Below, piece after piece: positions 44,572 to 53,325 of a DNA stretch of 64,000 nt (position 1 is its first letter; each line of letters opens with the position of its first letter). Origin of the DNA: an uncultured Alphaproteobacteria bacterium (GTDB taxonomy: Bacteria > Pseudomonadota > Alphaproteobacteria > HIMB59 > GCA-002718135). The notes under the pieces are model-generated. The model worked only from the letters and a program-made list of their open reading frames with translations, was not told the origin of the DNA and did not search any database. The stretch covers positions 1 through 64,000 of the forward strand of contig CACBAT010000009.1 of the NCBI GenBank assembly GCA_902537325.1. The letters are read 5' to 3'. A program made the translations under genes and the position numbers.

Positions 44572-46200
44572 ATGAAAAATAAGAAAATAGACAAATACAT
44601 TGAAGAACAGTCTTCAAAGCTAACAAAAGGGCTTATTGATAGAAGACAGTTCATGATGTCTGTCCTTGCTACTGGGGTCACGCTACCAATTGCATTATCA
44701 TTAGCAGATAAAGCAGTTGCAGCTACACCAAAAAAAGGTGGGCATTTAAGATGGGGTAATAGTGCAGCAGATGCAACTGATACTCTTGATCCAGCAACTT
44801 ATCAGAGCTCATTTATGCAAGCTACTGCTTGGTCATATCAGAACTGTCTAACTGTTGTTGATTCAGATCACACAATTGTTGGAGAGCTTGCTGAGTCAAT
44901 TGAATCAGACGATGCTCAAACATGGGTATATAATCTTCGCAAAGGTGTTGAATTCCATAATGGTAAATCAATGACAGCAGAAGATGTTGTGCTCAACTAT
45001 CAGTATCATATGAATCCAGATACTGCTTCGGCAGCAGGTGGACTTTTATCTCAAATTGAAACAGTTTCTGCTGATGGAAATGACAGAGTTATTTTTAAGC
45101 TAAAAGGTGCAAATGCCGATTGGCCTGCAATAACTACTGACTATCACATTATGATTAAACCAACAAAAGATGGAGTTGTTGATGCTCAATCAACGATTGG
45201 AACTGGTCCATATATTATGGATGAATTCAATCCTGGTGTTGGTGCAAAATTTGGAAAAAGAAATCCAAATTATTTCAAAGGTGATAGTGTTGCACACTTT
45301 GATTCAGTTGAAGTAATCGGAATTAATGATCCTGCTACTAGACAAGCAGCATTATTAAACGGTGAAATTGACTGGATGAATGGTGTTGATCTTAGAACTG
45401 CTAATCTATTGACTAGAAATCCTAGTGTAGAAATTACAGCAGCTTCTGGTTACGCTCACTATACAGCTCCAATGAGATTGAACGTTCCACCGTTTGATAA
45501 CTTTGATGTGCGTATGGCAATGAAGTTTGCAATTAAAAGACAGGAAATTGTTGATAAGATTATGCTTGGATATGGTACTGTTGGTAATGATCATCCGATC
45601 TCTACTGCTCACCCATACCACAATAGCGCTTTAGAGCAGAGAGAATTCGATGCTGATAAAGCTGCTTATCACTGGAAAAAATCTGGAGTAAGTGGACCAA
45701 TTGAAATTAGTACTTCTGAGGTTCCTTATGCAGGATGTACAGATGCAACTAACTTGATAGCAGCATCTGCTCAAGAATGCGGTATCGATCTTCGAGTTAA
45801 AAAAGAACCTGAAGATGGTTACTGGAGTAACGTATGGAACACTAAAGGTTTCAGTATGAGTTCTTGGGGTGGAAGACCTACAGAAGATATGATGTGGTCT
45901 GCTGCATTCACAGATGACACTGAGTGGAACGAAGCTGCATGGGGTAATCTAGTTCAAACTGATTCAACTGTTCGTTTCAATGAACTTGTTAGATCTGCTA
46001 GATCAGAACTTGATGCAGAAAAAAGAAAATCAATGTACTGGGAAGCACAAGCACTTTGTAACTACGATGGTGGTGCTATTGTTTATGCATTTAACCAATA
46101 TGTTGGCGCTGGTTCTAAAAAACTTGCTCACGGTGAAGACGTTGCTGGTAACTGGGAAAGTGACGGTAACAAACTTTCTGAACGTTGGTGGTTTGCATAA
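44572..46200 (+). CDS. Peptide-type ABC transporter substrate-binding protein (SBP family 5), Tat signal
   Basis: The periplasmic receptor for the divergent dipeptide-type transporter, 542 aa from the ATG at 44572. I chose that start because GGGAGG lies 4-9 bases before it; a longer open frame from 44476 lacks a site. The N-terminus carries a twin-arginine signal, DRRQFMMSVLATGVTLPIALSLADKAVAA. The mature part follows the family: DTLDPATYQSSFMQATAWSYQNCL, WVYNLRKGVEFHNGKSMTAEDVVLNYQYH and VEAIGI-like lobes. Codon use is GC-richer than neighbours, as expected for a highly expressed gene. Substrate unknown: peptides, or nickel or an opine. Confidence 0.9.
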   Translation: MKNKKIDKYIEEQSSKLTKGLIDRRQFMMSVLATGVTLPIALSLADKAVAATPKKGGHLRWGNSAADATDTLDPATYQSSFMQATAWSYQNCLTVVDSDHTIVGELAESIESDDAQTWVYNLRKGVEFHNGKSMTAEDVVLNYQYHMNPDTASAAGGLLSQIETVSADGNDRVIFKLKGANADWPAITTDYHIMIKPTKDGVVDAQSTIGTGPYIMDEFNPGVGAKFGKRNPNYFKGDSVAHFDSVEVIGINDPATRQAALLNGEIDWMNGVDLRTANLLTRNPSVEITAASGYAHYTAPMRLNVPPFDNFDVRMAMKFAIKRQEIVDKIMLGYGTVGNDHPISTAHPYHNSALEQREFDADKAAYHWKKSGVSGPIEISTSEVPYAGCTDATNLIAASAQECGIDLRVKKEPEDGYWSNVWNTKGFSMSSWGGRPTEDMMWSAAFTDDTEWNEAAWGNLVQTDSTVRFNELVRSARSELDAEKRKSMYWEAQALCNYDGGAIVYAFNQYVGAGSKKLAHGEDVAGNWESDGNKLSERWWFA

Positions 46201-46216
46201 AATATTAATTTGCTTT

Positions 46217-46238
46217 GTGGCGCATTTAAATGCGCCAC
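46217..46238 (+). terminator. Perfect 22-bp palindromic stem-loop after the binding-protein gene
   Basis: GTGGCGCATTT is followed at once by its exact complement AAATGCGCCAC, giving a hairpin of up to 9 bp with a 4-nt loop and the most GC-rich stem in the region. It starts 17 bp after the stop. The downstream ACTATTTCTAC has only a weak U run, so it may act as a terminator or protect the 3' end of the abundant binding-protein message. Confidence 0.78.
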
Positions 46239-46264
46239 ACTATTTCTACTAATTATCCAAAAAA

Positions 46265-47188
46265 ATGTTTTTAAAAAATAAGAAATATCTCTTTGATGGA
46301 GGTTCAGGTCAAACTTTAATGGAAATGGGTTTAGAAACAAAAGGTGATCTTTGGTCTGCACAAGCTTTATTAAATGAAAATAATCATCAAATGGTTGTAG
46401 ATATGCATAAGAATTTTATAAATGCAGGATCACAATTAATAGTTACCTCAAATTTTAGTGTTAGAAGAAGACTGTTAAAAAATTACAACTTACTTAATAA
46501 ATTTGAATTTGGAATAAGATCTGCTGGAGCACTTGCATTAAAAGCAAAAAATGAAAGTGATAAAAAAGTTATTGTTGCAGGCTCATTGCCAAATCAAGGT
46601 GTTACATATTCCCCAATACATTTTGAAACTGATGAAACCATGTTTAACTATTTTCATGAAATTGCAAAGATATTAAAAGATTACGTCGATATATTTTACT
46701 TAGATGTTTTGTGTTCCATCAAAGAAATAAAAATTGCCTTAGAAGCTTCAAAAGAATTTAATAAACAAGTTCTTGTAGGTGTTCACTTACGTTATGATGG
46801 AAAATTACCATCTGGAGAAAGTCTTGATGAACTTTTTGAAACTATTCAAAAATTTAATTGTTGTGGCATAGTATCAGCCTGCGTATCACCTGAAATCATT
46901 AATTTGAGTATTCCTATATTTAAAAAACAAAAGCTTCCTTTTGGTTATAAAATGAATTTATTTAAAGAACTACCTACTAGTAATGAAGAAAAATTTAATT
47001 CAGAAGGTTTTGAAGAAAATTATGATTATATTGATCCCGTTGAGTTACTTGGGACTAGAAATGAAGAATTTGGAGAAGAAAAATATAAAAAATTTGTTTT
47101 AAATTCTTTAAATGAAGGTGTTACTCTAGTTGGTGGATGCTGTGAAGTAAAGCCACGACATATTGAAGCTATTAAGAATTTATTTTAA
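46265..47188 (+). CDS. Homocysteine S-methyltransferase family protein (betaine/S-methyl donor type)
   Basis: This zinc-dependent methyltransferase moves a methyl group from a donor such as glycine betaine, S-methylmethionine or DMSP to homocysteine. The 307-aa protein starts with YLFDGGSGQTLMEMGL, and carries the metal Cys residues in VSACVSPE and the C-terminal GGCCEVKPRHI. It is the first gene of the +-strand methyl block that ends with a DmdA-like gene. With the carnitine-to-betaine genes nearby a betaine donor is attractive, but the MmuM/BHMT choice is not settled by the sequence. Confidence 0.85.
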   Translation: MFLKNKKYLFDGGSGQTLMEMGLETKGDLWSAQALLNENNHQMVVDMHKNFINAGSQLIVTSNFSVRRRLLKNYNLLNKFEFGIRSAGALALKAKNESDKKVIVAGSLPNQGVTYSPIHFETDETMFNYFHEIAKILKDYVDIFYLDVLCSIKEIKIALEASKEFNKQVLVGVHLRYDGKLPSGESLDELFETIQKFNCCGIVSACVSPEIINLSIPIFKKQKLPFGYKMNLFKELPTSNEEKFNSEGFEENYDYIDPVELLGTRNEEFGEEKYKKFVLNSLNEGVTLVGGCCEVKPRHIEAIKNLF

Positions 47189-47229
47189 AATTTTTTTTTC
47201 ATTATTTTGTGATAAGTTGAATAAGTTTT

Positions 47230-48459
47230 ATGGGAGATTTAGTTAGTAATTACAGATTTGTTGTAAAGCCAGTTATTAAGGAAACTGGTAGATCTTTAGA
47301 TTTGGCTAGACCCATGAAAATACACCCTCTTACATATCAAGAGTTACCACTTAACCCAGAATATACTAACTACGCTGATGGAAGATTTACGCTTGAAAAA
47401 TTATCTCATGCTACAGCAGATGAAATGTATTGGAAAGCTAGGCAAGAAATAATTTTACGTCATACGGGTGAGCATCCATACGAAATCTCTGGTCCGGATG
47501 CTGAAAATTTACTTCAACAAATATTTCCTAGAGATATTTCAAAAGTAAAAATAGGACGATGTTCTTATCAATTTGCTTGTTACCATGATGGAGGAATGAT
47601 TTCAGATGGATTATTATTAAGATTAGAAAAAAATAAATTTTGGTTTGCACAAGGTGATGGACATTTATATAGTTGGTACAAAGCTCATTCGAAAAATTTA
47701 GATGTTGAAATTAAAGATCCAAACGTTTGGGTAAGTCAAATACAAGGCCCTAAATCTCTAAAACTTTTAGAAAAACTAGTTGATAAACCATTAAAAAATA
47801 ATTTTAATTATTTTGATTGGGTTGAAACTTCAATTGATTCAGAAGAAGTGATTATTAGCAGAACAGGGTTTACAAATGAACTTGGCTGGGAAATTTATTT
47901 AAGACCAGAAAATGATTCAAAAAAAATTGGAGACTTAATACTAAGTAAAGGTGAAGAAATGGGAATGATTCTAACAGCCTCACCAGGATTTAGATGTAGA
48001 AGAATTGAGGCAGGTCTCTTATCTGCAGGGAGAGATTTTACGAAAGATCGATCTCCATTTGCCGTTGGATTAGGAAAGTTTATTGATTTTAATAAAGGAG
48101 ATTTTATTGGAAGAGATTATTTACTTAATGCAAGCAAAGATTGTTTAACATGGGGTATGAGAGTGGAAAATAGCTTTGCGTTGGTTGATTCTGAAATTTC
48201 TATTGATAATAAAAAAGTTGGAATTGTGACTTCAAGTACATGGTCGCCATTTCAAGTTTGTGGTGTTACTATAGTTCATATGGATAAAGCAGAGTTTGGG
48301 CCAGACACAATAGTAGATGTTAGATGTGATGATGGTAGTGTTCAAAAAGGTGAAATATGTACTTTACCAATGTATGATGAGAAAGGAGAAATACAAAGAG
48401 GTTTAAAAGAAGATATTCCATCTAGTCCAATACCTTGGAAGGGTATTTCAAAAAACTAA
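47230..48459 (+). CDS. GcvT-family aminomethyltransferase-like protein
   Basis: This THF-dependent GcvT/DmdA superfamily protein, 409 aa, has the folate-binding core: ARQEIILRHTGEHPYEISGPDAENLLQQIFPRDISKVKIGRCSYQFACYHDGGMISDGLLLRL and ISRTGFTNELGWEIYLRP, ending with the GcvT C-terminal barrel (VTSSTWSPFQVCGVTIVHM). Relatives demethylate glycine betaine, dimethylglycine, sarcosine or DMSP onto THF. It is less like DmdA than the second GcvT gene 3.3 kb further on. A THF-linked demethylation of an N- or S-methyl compound is likely; the substrate is unknown. Confidence 0.82.
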   Translation: MGDLVSNYRFVVKPVIKETGRSLDLARPMKIHPLTYQELPLNPEYTNYADGRFTLEKLSHATADEMYWKARQEIILRHTGEHPYEISGPDAENLLQQIFPRDISKVKIGRCSYQFACYHDGGMISDGLLLRLEKNKFWFAQGDGHLYSWYKAHSKNLDVEIKDPNVWVSQIQGPKSLKLLEKLVDKPLKNNFNYFDWVETSIDSEEVIISRTGFTNELGWEIYLRPENDSKKIGDLILSKGEEMGMILTASPGFRCRRIEAGLLSAGRDFTKDRSPFAVGLGKFIDFNKGDFIGRDYLLNASKDCLTWGMRVENSFALVDSEISIDNKKVGIVTSSTWSPFQVCGVTIVHMDKAEFGPDTIVDVRCDDGSVQKGEICTLPMYDEKGEIQRGLKEDIPSSPIPWKGISKN

Positions 48460-48507
48460 TATATTTTATAATAGAATTATAAATTATATTAGAATACAAA
48501 TATTAAA

Positions 48508-49671
48508 ATGAATGATCTTATTAGACCTAGCACTAAAATCCATACAATAGATGATGCAATAAGATTATCTAAAAAAAGATTACCAAAATTAGTCTTTGAT
48601 TTTATTGATGGAGCATCAGGAGATGATAAACTTGCTGAAATTAATAGTACTGCATTAGATCAAATTAGACTTGAACCTAAGGTTTTTAGAAATGTTGAGA
48701 ATAGAAATTTAAGTAAAAAAATATTTAATTTTCATTTTGATTATCCATTTGGATTTGCACCAATGGGAATGACAAATCTTTCATGGCCTGAAGCAGATAA
48801 AATGATAGCAAAAGAAAGTGCGTATAATAATATTCCAACATGTGTTTCAATGGCTTCGAGTACTACACTTGAAGATATGTTTACTTTTTCAGAAGGTCAT
48901 TCATGGATGCAAATATATATTTTTCAAAGTGAAGAATTTATTATGGAATTATTAAAAAGAGCAGAAAACATTGGATACAAGGTTTTGATCCTCACTGTTG
49001 ATGTTCCAATTCTTTCAAGAAGAGCCAGAGATGATAGAAATGGCTTTGGTTATCCATTTAAAATTGGCCCAAAACAATTTTTAGATTTTGCACTACATCC
49101 TCAATGGAGCTTAACAACTTTGTTCAAAGGCGCTCCACAACCAATGAATTATGTTACCTCTAAAAGTGGTGATAAAATTTTTAGACGAAAAGAAAGTAGA
49201 GGAGCAACTGATTGGAATACTCTAAAAAGAGTTCGAGACGCTTGGAAAGGAAAATTAATAATCAAAGGAGTAATGAATTCTGAAGATGCTTTGAAAATTA
49301 AAGAGGCTGGTGCTGATGCAATTCAAGTATCAAATCATGGTGGAAGGCAATTAGATAGTGCTACTGCTTCTATTAATGCTTTGCCATTAATACGAAAAGC
49401 TTTGGGAGACAATTTTCCAATACTTTTTGATAGTGGCATTAGAAGTGGTAGTGATATTTTACGCGCATTAGCTCTGGGAGCTAACTTTGTTATGTTTGGC
49501 AGACCTCTAATGTATGCCATCGGTGCGGATGGCGCAAAAGGTCTTAGAAGAATCATTAACTTAATAAAAGAAGAGTTAAGTACAAATCTTGGCTTAGTGG
49601 GATTAACCGATATAAATGAAGTTGATAAAAAAATTATAGCAGAGAAATTTTTTAAGGATATAAAGTATTAA
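48508..49671 (+). CDS. FMN-dependent alpha-hydroxy acid oxidase/dehydrogenase (LldD/glycolate oxidase family)
   Basis: This 387-aa flavoprotein oxidises 2-hydroxy acids to 2-oxo acids. The N-terminus is SKKRLPKLVFDFIDGASGDD; FMN- and substrate-binding runs include FGFAPMGMTNLSWP, WMQIYIFQSEE, LTVDVPILSRRARDDRNGFGYP, and the catalytic His in VSNHGGRQLDSATASINALP (about 273-292). FDSGIRSGSDILRALALGANFVMFGRP completes the signature. It sits 1 bp before a ThDP enzyme that could decarboxylate the keto acid product. L-lactate is one candidate; mandelate- and DMSP-linked 2-hydroxy acids are others. Confidence 0.9.
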   Translation: MNDLIRPSTKIHTIDDAIRLSKKRLPKLVFDFIDGASGDDKLAEINSTALDQIRLEPKVFRNVENRNLSKKIFNFHFDYPFGFAPMGMTNLSWPEADKMIAKESAYNNIPTCVSMASSTTLEDMFTFSEGHSWMQIYIFQSEEFIMELLKRAENIGYKVLILTVDVPILSRRARDDRNGFGYPFKIGPKQFLDFALHPQWSLTTLFKGAPQPMNYVTSKSGDKIFRRKESRGATDWNTLKRVRDAWKGKLIIKGVMNSEDALKIKEAGADAIQVSNHGGRQLDSATASINALPLIRKALGDNFPILFDSGIRSGSDILRALALGANFVMFGRPLMYAIGADGAKGLRRIINLIKEELSTNLGLVGLTDINEVDKKIIAEKFFKDIKY

Positions 49672-49672
49672 A

Positions 49673-51415
49673 ATGGTAGATAAAAAGATTAGAGGTGGGG
49701 CTTTAGTTGCAAGAGCTCTTAGAGATAAAGGTATTGATAATGTATTTACACTTTCTGGAGGTTTTTGTAATCCAGCACTTGAAGGATTTATGGAGTGTCA
49801 AATTAATGTAATTAATTGTCCTCATGAACAAATTGCTGGTCATTTAGCTGATGGTCATACTAGAATATCAAGAAAACCATCCGTTTGTATTGTTGGGCCA
49901 GAAGGTTTTGCAAATGCAGTGCCTTCAATGATGGAAGCATGGGGTGAAAGATCACCTGTTATTTTTATAACTGGATCAAGTAGCTTAAAAAGACAAGGAG
50001 CAGGTGGTTTTAAGGAAATAGATGATGTATCTATTGCAGCACCTTTAACAAAATACAGTGCAAGTATAACAGATGGCAACAGAATAAGAGAGTTCGTAGA
50101 TAAAGCATATAGAATTGCAACAAATGGTTATCCAGGTGCAGTACATTTAAGTGTACCAGTAGATATAATGTTTTCATCATTTGCAGATGATGCAGGTTTA
50201 GAAGAAAGACCTTTTACTCATCAAACAAAACCTTTAGCAAAAGCTTGGCCTGATCCTGAGAGTTTAAATGAAATATTTGATCTGGCAATTAGTGCACAAA
50301 AACCTGTTTTTATTGGAGGGCATGGTGTTTGGTGGTCTAGTGCAGAAAAAAAATTAGAGCAAGCTGGGTTTGAATTAAATATTCCAATATTTAATATACC
50401 ATACCATCAAAAACTTTTAGGTGAAGAGGCAGATACATATATGGGTCTTGCAGATATTCATCAATACCCCCCATCAAAGATGGCTCTCAATGAATCAGAT
50501 TTGGTTCTTATGATTGGTGCACGTCTTGATAATCAAATGAATTTTGGTAATCCTCCACTTTTTCCAAAAAGCACAAAGCTTGTTTGTATTAATGGATCAC
50601 ATGAAGAAATAGAATTAAATAGAGCAGCAGATATTAATTTACTTTGTGATCCTGGAGTCTTTTTGGATAAACTCGTAGAATTAAAAAAAAATAGTAAATG
50701 GAAATTAAATAATGAATGGTTTGATAAGAATAAAAAAGAGAAAAAAAATTGGATTGATAAAACATTAGATGATTTAAATAAAGAAACTGAAGAGGCTAAA
50801 AAAGAAGGTGGAAAAATTCATCCTCTTCAATTAGCTTTAGATGTTCAAGAAGTATTAACTGAAAATGATTGGTTAGTTATTGATGGTGGAAATACACATT
50901 TCTGGTCTGAGATCGCAATTAATATTGCTGGATCAAAAGGTAAAAAACTTGGAGGAATATTGCATCCAGGTACTTTCAGTATGTTAGGTGTTGGAGTTCC
51001 TTTTGCAATATCAGCGAAAAATCTTAATCCTAAATCTAATGTTGTTTTAATAAGTGGAGATGGTGCATTTTTATCTGGTGGATTATCAATTGAAGCTGCA
51101 TTTCAAGAAAAAAAACCTATTGTTGTAGTTATAGATAACAATGGAGGTCTTGACTGTATCTCACAACAACAAGAAAGATTATTTGAAAGTGGGAAACACT
51201 TTGCAACTGATTTTAGAGATATTCCATTTCATTCAATTTTTGAGGGTTTTGGAGGGCATGGAGAATTAGTTACTAAAAGAGAAGATTTAGCCCCCGCTTT
51301 AAAAAGAGCTTTAGATAGTGGCAAAACTGCATGTGTAAATGTTAAGGCTAAAGGTGTTATAAGTCCAATAGTTGCTGCAGTTAGTGATAAAAGAGATAAA
51401 GCGTCTATAGAGTAG
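49673..51415 (+). CDS. ThDP-dependent 2-oxo acid decarboxylase/acetolactate-synthase-like enzyme
   Basis: This 580-aa protein of the ThDP family has the activator Glu in CPHEQIAGHLADGH (Glu52), an FAD/sugar-nucleotide-like middle domain, and the GDG-Asn cofactor motif LISGDGAFLSGG ... VVVIDNNGG (about 459-491). Candidates are benzoylformate-type decarboxylase, acetolactate-synthase-like enzymes, sulfoacetaldehyde acetyltransferase or hydroxyacyl-CoA lyase. It follows the FMN 2-hydroxy acid oxidase by 1 bp and precedes the HIUase-like gene by 3 bp. The pair could run 2-hydroxy acid to 2-oxo acid to aldehyde. Confidence 0.83.
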   Translation: MVDKKIRGGALVARALRDKGIDNVFTLSGGFCNPALEGFMECQINVINCPHEQIAGHLADGHTRISRKPSVCIVGPEGFANAVPSMMEAWGERSPVIFITGSSSLKRQGAGGFKEIDDVSIAAPLTKYSASITDGNRIREFVDKAYRIATNGYPGAVHLSVPVDIMFSSFADDAGLEERPFTHQTKPLAKAWPDPESLNEIFDLAISAQKPVFIGGHGVWWSSAEKKLEQAGFELNIPIFNIPYHQKLLGEEADTYMGLADIHQYPPSKMALNESDLVLMIGARLDNQMNFGNPPLFPKSTKLVCINGSHEEIELNRAADINLLCDPGVFLDKLVELKKNSKWKLNNEWFDKNKKEKKNWIDKTLDDLNKETEEAKKEGGKIHPLQLALDVQEVLTENDWLVIDGGNTHFWSEIAINIAGSKGKKLGGILHPGTFSMLGVGVPFAISAKNLNPKSNVVLISGDGAFLSGGLSIEAAFQEKKPIVVVIDNNGGLDCISQQQERLFESGKHFATDFRDIPFHSIFEGFGGHGELVTKREDLAPALKRALDSGKTACVNVKAKGVISPIVAAVSDKRDKASIE

Positions 51416-51418
51416 GTT

Positions 51419-51754
51419 ATGGCAATTTTTTCTACACATTTACTAAACTCAATAGATGGTACGCATGCAAGTGATGTAGAAATTGTTATTCATAAGGTAG
51501 ATGATAATAACAAAGTTGTATTTCTAGAAGATAAAACAGATAGCTCTGGAAGAATGCTTAAAGAATTTGAATTAACGAAAGAAGATTGTGAAAGTGATTA
51601 TGAAATGATAATTAATTCTGGTAAATATTTTAGAAATACTAGTGAAATAATTAATTCAATAAGTGTTAAATTTAAAATGAAAGATCCTCTTAAAAAATAC
51701 CACATACCTCTAATTATTTCTCCAAATGGATACTCAATATGGTGGTCAAAATAA
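51419..51754 (+). CDS. 5-hydroxyisourate hydrolase/transthyretin-like protein with atypical C-terminus
   Basis: This 111-aa transthyretin-fold protein has STHLLNSIDG (His7), SSGRML (Arg45), and YHIPLIISP (His95), which line up with the three catalytic residues of hydroxyisourate hydrolase. The C-terminus, NGYSIWWSK, does not carry the Tyr-Arg-Gly-Ser tetrapeptide that marks true HIUases. No other urate-degradation gene is in the window. It sits between a ThDP enzyme and a DmdA-like gene, all within 1-3 bp. It may hydrolyse a different cyclic or lactone-like substrate; this is inference. Confidence 0.78.
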   Translation: MAIFSTHLLNSIDGTHASDVEIVIHKVDDNNKVVFLEDKTDSSGRMLKEFELTKEDCESDYEMIINSGKYFRNTSEIINSISVKFKMKDPLKKYHIPLIISPNGYSIWWSK

Positions 51755-51755
51755 A

Positions 51756-52877
51756 ATGAGTAATTCAGGATTAAACATGTCTAGACGTATAAGGAGAACT
51801 CCCTATACCGAGAAAGTAATTGAGGCTGGTGTAAGTGGTTTTACTGTAGTTAATCATATGCTTCTTCCAAAATCATATAAAGCAACAGTAGAAGAAGATT
51901 ATTGGCACTTATCTAAAAATACTCAAATTTGGGATGTTTCATGTCAACGACAGGTTCAAATACTAGGAGAAGATGCTCCAAAATTAATACAACTCATGTC
52001 CCCAAGATCAATAAAAGATATGCCTATTGGTAAATGTTACTACTATCCAATGATTGATGAAAATGCAGGGATGATAAATGATCCTGTACTTTTAAAATTA
52101 AGTGAAAATAAATATTGGCTATCAGTTGCAGACTCAGATGTTCTTCTTTGGGCAAAGGGATTGGCTGTAGGAAGAAACTTTAAAGTTGATATTATAGAGC
52201 CAGATATTTACCCACTAGCAATTCAAGGTCCAAAATCTGAAGAATTAATGTCTTCAATATTTGGAGAAAAAATTAAAAAATTAAAATTCTTTCATTTTTC
52301 TTTTTTTGAATTTGAAGGAACAAAGCAGATAATTGCAAGATCAGGATATAGCAAACAAGATGGTTTTGAAATTTATCTTAAAGGTTTTAGTTTAGGAAAA
52401 AAACTTTGGGAAACTATTTGGGAAGCAGGAAAAGATTTTAATATTTTACCTGGATGTCCAAATTTAATTGATAGAATAGAAGGTGGTTTATTATCCTATG
52501 GTAATGAATTTACTTTAGAAAATAATCCAATTGAATGTGGATTTGATAATTATTGTAACAATTTATCTCATGATTTCATTGGAAAAAATGAACTAAAAAA
52601 AATATTAAAAAATGGAATAGAAAAAAAAATAAAAGGAATTACTTTTGATGGGTCCCCGACTCCTCCATGCTCAATACCTTTTCCTGTATATTCAAAAAAT
52701 AGATTTCAAATTGGTAATATCACCTCTGGTATTTATTCACCGTTTTTAAAAACCAATATTGGGCTATCAATGGTTGATAGAGATTATTGGAATGATGGAC
52801 AGGATGTTATCGTATTAACACCAGACAATATTGAGAGAAAAGGTAAAGTGTGCTCACTACCTTTTAATTATTCCTAA
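51756..52877 (+). CDS. dmdA: DMSP demethylase DmdA-like GcvT-family protein
   Basis: DmdA moves a methyl group from dimethylsulfoniopropionate to THF, giving methylmercaptopropionate. The 373-aa protein matches what I remember of the SAR11 enzyme along its length: SRRIRRTP (9-16), NHMLLP (33-38), IWDVSC (58-63), ADSDVLLWAKGLA (125-137), PLAIQGPKS (153-161) and ARSGYSKQDGFEIYL (194-208). These are more DmdA-like than GcvT-like. The ATG is 1 bp after the HIUase-like stop. OsmC and an ECHDC3-type hydratase follow. Alternative: a non-DmdA relative acting on another methyl donor. Confidence 0.82.
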   Translation: MSNSGLNMSRRIRRTPYTEKVIEAGVSGFTVVNHMLLPKSYKATVEEDYWHLSKNTQIWDVSCQRQVQILGEDAPKLIQLMSPRSIKDMPIGKCYYYPMIDENAGMINDPVLLKLSENKYWLSVADSDVLLWAKGLAVGRNFKVDIIEPDIYPLAIQGPKSEELMSSIFGEKIKKLKFFHFSFFEFEGTKQIIARSGYSKQDGFEIYLKGFSLGKKLWETIWEAGKDFNILPGCPNLIDRIEGGLLSYGNEFTLENNPIECGFDNYCNNLSHDFIGKNELKKILKNGIEKKIKGITFDGSPTPPCSIPFPVYSKNRFQIGNITSGIYSPFLKTNIGLSMVDRDYWNDGQDVIVLTPDNIERKGKVCSLPFNYS

Positions 52878-52878
52878 A

Positions 52879-53325
52879 ATGAGTCATTCAATCGAATTAA
52901 AGTGGGAGTTAGGAGATCAAAAACTCGAATTTGGAAAATACTTAACTGATCACACAGTAATACTTAACGAAAATGTATCTATTGATGCGGGATCATCTCC
53001 AGATTATGGAGGAAGTGAAACTAATATTAATCCAGAACAAAAACTAGCTGCGGCTGTTAGTAGTTGTTTTATGATGACATTCTTAGCTTTAGCTGCAAAA
53101 ATGAAATGGCCAGTTATTAATTATAAAGATAAAGCAATTTCGTATTTAGGAAAAAATGCGGAGGGAAGAATGTACGTCAACAAAATAGAGCTAAATCCAG
53201 CTATAGTATTTGAAGATAATTTTAATATTTCTGATGAAGAAATGAAAAAGATGAAAGAGAGATCACACAAGTATTGTTTTATTGCTAATTCATTATCTAA
53301 AGATGTTGAAATTCAAATCAATTAA
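52879..53325 (+). CDS. OsmC-family peroxiredoxin-like protein
   Basis: OsmC/Ohr proteins use two Cys to reduce organic hydroperoxides. The 148-aa protein (ATG at 52879, 1 bp after the DmdA-like stop) has PDYGGSETNINPEQKLAAAVSSCFMMTFLALAAKM with one candidate Cys, and a second in HKYCFIANSLSKDVEI. The arrangement fits OsmC rather than Ohr. The context after DmdA suggests defence against sulfur-derived or acyl peroxides, or an accessory role with thiol products; not demonstrated. Confidence 0.83.
   Translation: MSHSIELKWELGDQKLEFGKYLTDHTVILNENVSIDAGSSPDYGGSETNINPEQKLAAAVSSCFMMTFLALAAKMKWPVINYKDKAISYLGKNAEGRMYVNKIELNPAIVFEDNFNISDEEMKKMKERSHKYCFIANSLSKDVEIQIN

Noticed and set aside
45406-45621. 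Minus-strand 71-aa frame and the overlapping +2 frames (45980-46252) in the binding-protein gene
   Set aside because: They are shadows of a high-quality coding frame; composition and lack of starts with ribosome sites speak against them.
46201-46264. SAM-V or other riboswitch ahead of the homocysteine methyltransferase
   Set aside because: Only 26 bp lie between the hairpin and the ATG and the hairpin is a simple palindrome without pseudoknot partners.
47189-47229. Glycine riboswitch before the GcvT-family gene
   Set aside because: The gap is 41 bp, too short for an aptamer, and lacks the conserved core.
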